The position numbers were made by a program, and so were the translations under genes. Positions 1 to 5,738 of a DNA stretch of 5,910 nt are shown here, piece by piece; within the stretch, counting starts at the first letter, position 1, and each line of letters opens with the position of its first letter. The notes beneath the pieces are model-generated. The model had not been told where the DNA came from. It did no database searches and saw only the letters and a list, made by a program, of their open reading frames with translations. This stretch comes from Endomicrobiia bacterium (GTDB lineage Bacteria > Elusimicrobiota > Endomicrobiia > Endomicrobiales > Endomicrobiaceae), in contig BNVT01000079.1 in NCBI GenBank assembly GCA_025998295.1, positions 1 through 5,910 on the forward strand, given 5' to 3'.

Positions 1-129
1 CACAACAGGGATAGCAGAACTAGGAGCAAGTGCAAGAATTGGAAATTGGATGTAGACTTCAGTGGACAAGGCTATATTGGCAAAAGAAGCGGTGTTGCAG
101 GGACATTGAAGGTTAAATATACGTTTTAG
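1..129 (+). pseudogene. Outer-membrane beta-barrel / autotransporter C-terminus, partial and frameshifted
   Basis: Only the 3' end lies in the window. Two frames join into one barrel-like tail: the frame starting at base 2 reads TTGIAELGASARIGNW and then hits TAG at 53-55, while the frame starting at base 1 reads from about base 40 WKLDVDFSGQGYIGKRSG, then VAGTLKVKYTF, and stops at 127-129. The alternating polar/hydrophobic strands, the G-rich turns and the terminal Phe are the usual C-terminal signature of proteins inserted by the BAM complex, and the pattern (GASARIG, then DFSGQGYIGKRSG, then a last strand) resembles autotransporter barrels. The frame changes near 41-49, equal to loss of one base modulo 3; the repeated aattgg/aaattgg sequence there could have promoted a slip or small deletion. 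The passenger or N-terminal part is outside the window. I am fairly sure of the barrel tail and less sure of the exact family. Confidence 0.6.
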
Positions 130-178
130 TTGAACTTGTCTTTTTGAATTTTTGCTTTGTAAGACTCTTGCTTGTTTT

Positions 179-235
179 AGTAATTCCCCTTTTTCTAAAA
201 AGGGGTGGCAGGCGCAGCCTGTTGGGGTATTTGTT
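179..235 (+). repeat. REP-like palindromic repeat element, copy 1
   Basis: This element has a T/A-flanked hairpin of nine base pairs (ccccttttt at 186-194, aaaaagggg at 197-205, two-base loop), then a second small hairpin caggc-gca-gcctg, and then a GGGGTATTTGTTAG tail. It lies 50 bp after the barrel gene's stop codon and codes for nothing convincing. A degraded copy of the same order of parts occurs in inverse orientation at 1071-1121, and the hairpin head recurs at 1141-1176, so this is a dispersed repeat rather than a one-off terminator. It could still end transcription of the upstream gene, but no clean T-tract follows the stem. Confidence 0.6.
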
Positions 236-347
236 AGACTTTTTTAAAAATGTTTGTAAATAAGGAAAATAGAGTAACCATAAAAAACAAACGAGTGCAA
301 ACACTTTGAAGAGATTTAAGATTTAAAAAGTGATATCTAACAAATAC
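227..347. repeat. 12-bp inverted repeat pair
   Basis: gtatttgttaga at 227-238 is exactly complementary to tctaacaaatac at 336-347, with 97 bp of A/T-rich sequence between. The left arm is the tail of repeat copy 1, so the right arm may be the end of a second, inverted and mostly lost copy, or the pair may bound a small insertion. No open frame of note lies between the arms. Confidence 0.4.
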
Positions 348-411
348 AGGAATAGAAGAAAACACTTTAGATTTGAAATTTAATTGTTAAACTATTGCCT
401 CGCACGCTTAA

Positions 412-416
412 AGGGG
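412..416 (+). promoter_or_regulatory. Ribosome binding site of the OTU-like lipoprotein gene
   Basis: agggg lies six bases before the ATG at 423. It decides the start: the longer reading from 384 has no such site and would put 13 residues in front of a canonical lipoprotein signal peptide. Confidence 0.6.
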
Positions 417-422
417 TCCATT

Positions 423-1054
423 ATGAAAAAAGTAATTTTGTTTACATCGCTTATCACATTGTCAAGTTTTTTGCTGTCTGCCTGTCCTGAAAATGGAAAA
501 TTGTTGGAAAGATTGGAAAGATCTGGTGATGGCCATAATGTTAAAAGTGAAAGTGCCAGTAATGTCGATCCTATAGAAAGAGAAAAGACCATAAGAATAG
601 AAATAGAAGGTGAAACATATGGTTCTAATATACTTCCTATAACCTACGTGCCTGGACATTTTTGGTACAAATCGTCCAGCGATTCATATGTTCCCGGAGA
701 TTGTGCTTTGTATGCTGTAGTAAGATTTTTACATCATGCGGGACAACTTGGCTATATTGATAAAGATTTATGGGACAAGTACACAAATCAAGAATTACGA
801 GATACACTTTACGATCAACTCAATAGCTACAATCCACGATCACCATGTGATGAGCGTAAAGAGCAAATTGAGGACTGTAGAAAACAAGGAAAATGGTTAT
901 ATAATCTTGATATTTATGCGTTGCTGTATGCTCTAAAGGTACCCGAAGAGATAATACTTCAGGTTACTCCTCTGCAGTCATATCAATTGTAAAAATGTAT
1001 CGAAATACAAAAAATAAGGATTATTATCACGTGGAAACATCAGAGAATTTTTGA
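423..1054 (+). pseudogene. Secreted lipoprotein with OTU-like cysteine protease core, broken by a -1 frameshift
   Basis: The protein starts with a lipoprotein signal peptide (basic MKK, hydrophobic stretch, lipobox LSAC with Cys21), so it should be exported and lipid-anchored. A polar linker follows (about 25-75), then YVPGDCALYAVVRFL with Cys94, resembling the Cys box of OTU deubiquitinases (Asp, then Cys, then Leu-aromatic-x-Ala). The open frame ends at TAA 990-992, but the -1 frame continues at once as VISIVKMYRNT then NKDYYHVETSENF and stops at TGA 1052-1054. Restoring one base gives 210 codons, with His203 about 109 residues after Cys94, a spacing typical of OTU domains. The junction lies between about 963 and 989. 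Many OTU proteins have H-Y around the catalytic His; here the order is Y-Y-H, so the active His may be shifted or mutated. OTU enzymes cut ubiquitin chains, so a host-directed role is possible but inferred. The gene is flanked by inverted repeat elements. I am confident of the lipoprotein and the frameshift, and moderately confident of the family. Confidence 0.55.
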
Positions 1055-1070
1055 TGCCGTAACCAAAACC

Positions 1071-1121
1071 AGAACATGCCCGTCAGGCTGCACCCACCCA
1101 CCCTTCGTTGAAATGGGAGTA
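1071..1121 (-). repeat. REP-like repeat element, degraded copy 2 (inverted)
   Basis: Read on the minus strand, the order is tactccc, an A/T-rich loop, gaagggtgggtgggtgcagcctg, then acgggcatgttct. This follows copy 1 at 179-235 (taattcccc, aaaaaggggtggcaggcgcagcctg, ttggggtatttgtt) with many substitutions; the gcagcctg core is exact. Together the two copies bracket the OTU-like gene in opposite orientations. Confidence 0.45.
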
Positions 1122-1140
1122 AAAGCAAAACACACCCTAC

Positions 1141-1176
1141 AGTAATTCCCCTTTTTTGCAAAAAAGGGGAATTACT
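1141..1176. repeat. Perfect 36-bp palindrome (repeat hairpin head)
   Basis: The half-site agtaattccccttttttg is followed directly by its exact reverse complement, giving an 18-bp stem with no mismatch. It matches the head of repeat copy 1 (agtaattccccttttt) but here both arms are complete and no GC-rich tail follows on the right. It could form a cruciform or an RNA hairpin. It lacks a T-tract after the stem, so a standard intrinsic terminator is unlikely. Confidence 0.85.
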
Positions 1177-1285
1177 ACAACAACAAGCGCATGAAAAAAG
1201 TTTCTTGAGGCGGTTGATTTTAGACTCAAAGCAAATCATAGACTACAATCTTGTATTGCCTGCGACAATCAAAAATCAAAAAAAG

Positions 1286-1316
1286 TTTTCGGAGATATGT
1301 TTTGCCAAATTATAAT
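1286..1316 (+). promoter_or_regulatory. Possible comEC promoter
   Basis: A perfect -10 hexamer, tataat, lies at 1311-1316, about 60 bp before the comEC ATG. The best -35 choices around 1286-1293 (ttttcg or ttcgga) are poor matches to TTGACA, so the call rests mostly on the -10 box in A/T-rich sequence where chance matches are common. Confidence 0.3.
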
Positions 1317-1376
1317 GCTGTATTACCTTAACTTTTACGTAGAACAAAGACACATATTTACAATGGTAAATAACTT

Positions 1377-3065
1377 ATGAGTTCTATAATAAAAATATTG
1401 TATAAAAGACCCATCATAACTATTTTTATTGTTTATGCTTTTGCATTAATTTTGTTGGATTTTTTAGGGTATTTTTCCTACGAGAAGCGAAGCTTGCTTT
1501 ATAAATTGACGGAAAATAATACGGTTGTATCAGTTGAAGGTAAAGTAATATCTGTTCCACTGCTTGCAAAAAACGGCAAAGAATTTATGTTTAAAACAAG
1601 TATTGTAAACGGCAATGTTTTAAATGAAAAAGTTATTGTAAATTTGCCTGCAGGATATTCAGTGTCTTACGGCGATATTATAAATATTGAAGGGAAATTA
1701 AAAAAACCTTTTTCATCAGCTTTCCCTCTTGTGTTTGATTATCAAAAATATCTTGCAAGAGATGAAGTATATACCATTTTAAATGCATCTTCTTTTGAAT
1801 ATATAAAAGCACATCCCAATATTGTCAATAAATTTGCTTTTGCGTTTCAGCAGGACATAATAAAAAAAATTGATGTCTACTTTAAAAGACCTTGTTCAGG
1901 TGTTTTAAAATCGTTGATTATTGGCGATAAAAGTTCTTTAACTTCTGATGTTAAAAATACTTTCTCAGATTCAGGTGTAATGCATATTTTAGTTCTAAGC
2001 GGACTACACGTCGGGTTTGTAGGCGCAATTGTTCTTTTTGTTTTAAAGCTTACAGGTCTTTCTTTAAAAAAGGCTTCTTTATTAAGTATTCCTTTTGTGC
2101 TTTTTTATGTTATTGCAACTGGTGCAAATCCTCCTGCCGCAAGATCTGTAATAATGCTTTCATGTATATTTTTTTCCTTGTCTCTAGACAGGGAGCCGTT
2201 AATATATAATTCTCTTTCGCTGTCAGCATTGGTTATACTTATATTTCAGCCACAACAGCTATTTACCGCGTCATTCCAAATGTCATATGGTGCGACAATA
2301 GGCATTGTATGCTTTTATCAGCGTATTCTTGGGTTTTTCAGAAATGTAAAAGGGAAAATATTGCGTTTTTTCTGCGGAGTATTGTCTGTTACAGTTTCAG
2401 CGCAGATTGTTTTAATACCAGTATGTATGTATTATTTTGGCAAAATATCGATAATATCTTTTGTTACAAATATAATAGTTGTGCCGTTAATAGGCACTAT
2501 CCTTTACCTTGGTGTTATTTTTTATGGTTTAACCTTCATATCTCAATATATCGCGACAATGTGTTCGACAGTCCTTTCTATAATTCTTAATTTTATTTTA
2601 TTGGTGACAAGAGTTTTGGGAAATCCTAAATTTTTTGCAATTTCAGTAGCAAAACCTTCAATAGTACAAATGTTATTATTTTTTACTCTTCTATTTTCTG
2701 TATCAGGTTTTAAAGGTAAAAAAAGATTTATGATTTCTGCGATTATTATAGCGGTAAATTCTATATACGTTATTTATCCTGTTCTAAATGGTCGTAACAG
2801 AACATTTTTTAATATGTATCAAGGAAATAATATAAAAGCATTACAAATAAAAAATAATAATGACAATAAGTTTTTTATTTACAATAGCAATAAATATTAC
2901 GACAGATCTTATATAAATTCTTTTAGACAGTTTATTTCTTTTTCAGGGATAAAAAATGCAGATATAACTGTTGCTGGTTTTGATAAAGATAAAATTTCTT
3001 CCGATTTAGTGAATTTTAATATTAAATTTGTTGAAGGAATGACAATAGAATCAGTTGTACGCTGA
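1377..3065 (+). CDS. comEC: ComEC/Rec2-type DNA-uptake channel with shortened C-terminal domain
   Basis: ComEC forms the inner-membrane channel that passes single-stranded DNA into the cytoplasm during natural transformation. The 562-residue product has an N-terminal membrane segment (about 11-32), a soluble OB-fold-like region (about 45-140) with the family's FDYQKYL near 120-126, then the competence domain with roughly nine membrane segments. Family motifs are HILVLSGLHVG at 203-213 and NPPAARS at 251-257. Full ComEC proteins usually exceed 700 residues and end in a metallo-beta-lactamase-like nuclease domain. Here that part is only about 85 residues (477-562): FFNMYQGNN stands where DVGQGD is usual, and AGFDKDKISSDL where the HxHxDH metal site is expected, so nuclease activity looks absent. 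After the TGA the same frame stays open for 18 codons to TAA 3120-3122, which may be lost C-terminus. No Shine-Dalgarno is visible; a five-codon frame starting at 1363 ends overlapping this ATG (ATGA). Frame intact despite A-runs of seven and eight. Confidence 0.85.
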   Translation: MSSIIKILYKRPIITIFIVYAFALILLDFLGYFSYEKRSLLYKLTENNTVVSVEGKVISVPLLAKNGKEFMFKTSIVNGNVLNEKVIVNLPAGYSVSYGDIINIEGKLKKPFSSAFPLVFDYQKYLARDEVYTILNASSFEYIKAHPNIVNKFAFAFQQDIIKKIDVYFKRPCSGVLKSLIIGDKSSLTSDVKNTFSDSGVMHILVLSGLHVGFVGAIVLFVLKLTGLSLKKASLLSIPFVLFYVIATGANPPAARSVIMLSCIFFSLSLDREPLIYNSLSLSALVILIFQPQQLFTASFQMSYGATIGIVCFYQRILGFFRNVKGKILRFFCGVLSVTVSAQIVLIPVCMYYFGKISIISFVTNIIVVPLIGTILYLGVIFYGLTFISQYIATMCSTVLSIILNFILLVTRVLGNPKFFAISVAKPSIVQMLLFFTLLFSVSGFKGKKRFMISAIIIAVNSIYVIYPVLNGRNRTFFNMYQGNNIKALQIKNNNDNKFFIYNSNKYYDRSYINSFRQFISFSGIKNADITVAGFDKDKISSDLVNFNIKFVEGMTIESVVR

Positions 3066-3124
3066 AATCGTATAATTGAAGTTACTGGCCACAAACTCGA
3101 GTTTTATCAATTTGAGGGTTAAGT

Positions 3125-3154
3125 TTGAGAAAAACATTATTTTTTATATATAAT
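3125..3154 (+). promoter_or_regulatory. nadK-recN promoter giving a leaderless transcript
   Basis: TTGAGA at 3125-3130 and TATAAT at 3149-3154 are separated by 18 bp, close to the sigma-70 consensus. Transcription would begin about seven bases after the -10 box, at 3161-3162, which is the nadK ATG itself. No Shine-Dalgarno sequence lies between the -10 box and the ATG (accggct). Together these suggest that nadK mRNA has essentially no 5' leader. Confidence 0.65.
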
Positions 3155-3161
3155 ACCGGCT

Positions 3162-3983
3162 ATGAAATACAGTGCGGGGATTGTTTACAATAAGTCAAAA
3201 GCAGACGCAAAGAAGCTTGCATTTAGAGTTGCTACGTGGCTTAAACAAAATAAATGCAGAGTGTTTGTAAGTGACTCTATGGTTGTACGACCCAAAAAAG
3301 TTGATTTTATTTTATCGATTGGTGGCGACGGTACAATGCTTAAAGTGATAAGAACATTTGCGCCATTATCAGTTCCCGTAAAAGGTATAAATCTTGGGTC
3401 TATGGGTTTTCTGACAGATGCTGATACGGATGAAGTTTTAGATTTTCTAAAAAACATGTTCTATTCAGGTTTTAAAATTGAAAAAAGGATTTTGCTGTCT
3501 GTTGAGTTTGAGTACAAAGACAAAAAATTAAAATTAATAGCGGTAAATGATTGCGTAGTGCGTTCTTTATCTGGTGGGAAGCTTATTACGGTTGACGTTA
3601 ATATGGATAAAGATTTTATGCCAGAGTATAAATGTGACGGTATGATTATAGCAACTCCTACCGGCTCAACCGCTTACTCGCTTGCTGCTTCGGGCCCTAT
3701 AGTATATCCAAATCTGCCTGTTTTCATTCTTACACCCATTTCTCCTCATACGTTAACGCAAAGACCTATGATAGTTTCTGATAAAAGTAGTATTTCGTTT
3801 GTTGCAAAAAACAAATACGGTAACGGAAAAATTATGGTGTCAATAGACGGGCAAGAAAATTATACTATCTCGGGCGGAACAAAAGTAAAATTCTCGCTTT
3901 ATAAAAAACCTCTTAAACTTATAAAAAATTGCAGTAAATCATATTTTGAGACATTAAGGACAAAATTGTACTGGAGTGTTTGA
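3162..3983 (+). CDS. nadK: NAD kinase
   Basis: This enzyme phosphorylates NAD to NADP (EC 2.7.1.23) in the cytoplasm and is the cell's only usual source of NADP; it is essential in most bacteria. The 273-residue protein is close to the family's usual length and carries its signature blocks in order: GGDGT at 54-58 (catalytic Asp56), NLGSMGFL at 77-84, an NDCVV block near 129-133, and CDGMIIATPTGSTAYSLA from 158 (the substrate-binding diglycine/TGSTAY segment). The C-terminus has the expected SIDGQ motif. The start at 3162 gives the normal N-terminus (MKYSAGIVYNK) and coincides with the predicted transcription start, implying leaderless translation. The stop overlaps the recN start by one base, so the two are likely co-transcribed. 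No lesion is visible. Confidence 0.95.
   Translation: MKYSAGIVYNKSKADAKKLAFRVATWLKQNKCRVFVSDSMVVRPKKVDFILSIGGDGTMLKVIRTFAPLSVPVKGINLGSMGFLTDADTDEVLDFLKNMFYSGFKIEKRILLSVEFEYKDKKLKLIAVNDCVVRSLSGGKLITVDVNMDKDFMPEYKCDGMIIATPTGSTAYSLAASGPIVYPNLPVFILTPISPHTLTQRPMIVSDKSSISFVAKNKYGNGKIMVSIDGQENYTISGGTKVKFSLYKKPLKLIKNCSKSYFETLRTKLYWSV
3973..3976 (+). promoter_or_regulatory. recN ribosome binding site inside the nadK 3' end
   Basis: ggag lies six bases before the ATG at 3983, within the last codons of nadK. Its spacing favours this ATG over the TTG one codon earlier, and with the TGATG overlap it implies coupled translation. Confidence 0.6.
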
Positions 3984-5645
3984 TGCTTACTGCGCTTTCT
4001 ATAAAGAATTACGCTTTAATTGAAGATCTAAATATTGATTTTTCTGACGGGTTTACTGTTATTACAGGTGAAACTGGTTCTGGGAAATCTATTTTAATAA
4101 AATCAATAGAACTTCTTACTGGAGCAAGAGGAGATATGTCGTTTATACGTTCAGGTTGTTCCGCATGTACAATAACAGCCTCTTTTGAGTGCGCAAATTC
4201 TAAAATCACAAAATTTTTAAACAGCTTTTCTATCCCTATAGATGATACTATTTTAATACGCAGAACTATTGAGACTTCAGGCAAGGGTAGAGCTTTTGTT
4301 AATGACTCTCAAATAAGTATATCCACGCTTGCTGGTATTGGTGAATTGCTTGTCGACTTTCACGGTCAGGATGAAAAGCATTCTCTTCTTGATTTAGATT
4401 CGCAACTTGAAATTTTAGATAATGAAACTTTAGATATTAGACCCTTGCTTGAAAAAGTATCGTTTTTACATGCTCAAGTGCAAGATTTGAAAGCAAAACT
4501 TGAAGCTATGAACTTATCTGACACCGACAGAGAGAGAAAAATTGATTTGTATTCTTTTCAAATGAAAGAAATCGAAGAGGCCAAACTCGAGCATGGAGAA
4601 GATGAAAGGCTCAAATCCGAACTGCCAAAATTAAAAAATGCTGAAAGAATTGTCGCCTTGGCGCAGGAAATTGTTTCATCGTTATATTCTTCTGAGAATG
4701 CGGCTCTTGGCGGAATTTTAAAAACAAAGAAAAATATAGAGACTATAAATTCATATGGCGCAGATGCTTCTGAAGCTATGTCTTTAATAGAACAAGCGTA
4801 TTACCAAACGGAAGAAGCTTTTAGAGAAGTTGAGGTTATTCTTTCGAAAACAAAATTGGATCCTGAGAAGTTAAATATATCTATCGAAAGAATGGAGCTT
4901 ATAAAAAACTTAAGAAGAAATATGGCAATACTATAGGGAATGTTATTGAGCATAAAAATAAAATTGAAAAAGAATTGGATTCTTTAAGTAGTTATAAAGA
5001 CGATTCCGAAAAACTTCAAAAACAACTCGAATTAGAAAAAAAACGTTTGGCTGAAATTTGTGAAACTATAAGTAAAAAACGGCAAAAAGTGGCCCAAGTT
5101 TTTTCCAAATCCGTACAAGAAAAATTGTTTGAGTTAGATATCAAAAATGCTGTGTTCAAAGTGAATTTTGACAAAAAGGAACCGTCTACCAACGGTTATG
5201 ATTTAATAGAATTTATGTTTTGCGCAAATGAAGGGGAAAAGATTCTTCCTCTAAAAAATACTGCTTCCGGAGGAGAACTTTCAAGGGTTCTTTTAGCTAT
5301 AGAGTTATCATCTAAAATGAAAATGATCAAACAACTATATTTGATGAGATTGACACGGGTACAGGCGGAACAACAGGTGAAAAAATAGGCGGAAAGCTCG
5401 CCGAACTTTCCAAAAAGAAACAAGTGTTTTCTATAACTCATTTAGCCCAAGTTGCCGCGTTTGCAAAAACACATATAAAGATTTATAAAGAAACAAAAAA
5501 TTTAAGAACCTACACAAAAGCTAAAGTTCTTTCCGAAATAGAGCACATAGAAGAAATAGCAAGGATGATATCTGGCGAAAAAATCACAAAAGTAGCGCTA
5601 CAACATGCAGAAAACTTAGTAGCTACTTCTTTAAATCAGCAATAA
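3983..5645 (+). pseudogene. recN: DNA repair ATPase RecN, broken by two -1 frameshifts
   Basis: RecN is a cytoplasmic SMC-like ATPase that acts early in recombinational repair of double-strand breaks. All hallmarks are present but in three frames. Frame 1 (3983-4936) has Walker A GETGSGKS (residues 29-36), DFHGQDEKHSLLD and the start of the coiled coil. It should continue as KYGNTIGNVIEHKNKIEKEL but a base is missing in the A-run 4918-4920, giving TAG at 4934-4936. Frame 2 (about 4918-5321) has the second coiled-coil arm and the ABC signature SGGELSRVLLAIE (SGGE at 5266-5277). A second loss in the A-run 5320-5323 leads to TAG 5386-5388. Frame 3 has Walker B TTIFDEIDTGTGG (DEID at 5343-5354), ITHLAQVAAFA and EEIARMISGEK, ending at TAA 5643-5645. 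Adding back two bases gives 554 residues, the normal RecN length. The first fragment lacks the signature and Walker B, so no working ATPase is expected. The little other decay suggests recent inactivation, or sequencing error. Confidence 0.93.
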
Positions 5646-5738
5646 CATATTCTTACTAAATCCCCAACCGCAAGGTCGTGGGAAAATTACTCTATTAACC
5701 TAAATCCGTTCCACTTGCTCTACAGTTTTGTGGGAGGT
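5646..5738. other. Convergent intergenic spacer with imperfect hairpin
   Basis: recN (plus) and the repeat-protein gene (minus) end facing each other across 93 bp. At 5663-5682, ccca-acc and ggt-tggg can pair around a gcaa loop with a two-base bulge. Neither strand shows a T-tract after the stem, so it is only a weak candidate for a shared terminator. Confidence 0.3.

Larger units (their letters stand above)
1055..1376. other. Non-coding, repeat-bearing spacer
   Basis: This 322-bp stretch between the OTU-like gene and comEC has no convincing gene. Its left half carries a degraded inverted copy of the REP-like element and a perfect 36-bp palindrome. Its right half is A/T-rich and holds a possible -10 box for comEC. 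I see no tRNA or recognisable riboswitch here. The minus-strand open frame across 1027-1239 is made of repeat sequence and looks accidental. Confidence 0.6.

Noticed and set aside
113..304. Minus-strand 63-codon open frame
   Set aside because: It crosses the barrel gene's stop region and repeat copy 1, is low-complexity (Lys/Ser/Thr-rich) and matches nothing I recognise.
384..422. Upstream extension of the OTU-like lipoprotein to 384
   Set aside because: It would place 13 residues before a canonical lipoprotein signal peptide, while the ATG at 423 has an agggg site at proper spacing.
963..995. Programmed -1 ribosomal frameshift in the OTU-like gene
   Set aside because: No X-XXY-YYZ slippery heptamer lies in the proper frame before the TAA, and the A-run (991-995) comes after the stop codon has begun.
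1027..1239. Minus-strand 70-codon frame with many Cys
   Set aside because: It is built from repeat copy 2 and the 36-bp palindrome; its composition follows from the repeats.
3093..3104. 12-bp palindrome aaactcgagttt upstream of the nadK promoter
   Set aside because: It is short and solitary. An operator role is possible but nothing else supports it, and it lies within the possible lost comEC tail.
4975..5388. Separate 137-residue protein
   Set aside because: It is the middle third of RecN; its only in-frame early start is a TTG inside the coiled coil, and it carries the SGGE signature belonging to RecN.
5424..5645. Separate 73-residue protein
   Set aside because: It is the last third of RecN (ITHLAQVAAF, EEIARMISGEK) and its apparent start ATG/GTG position is internal to that domain.
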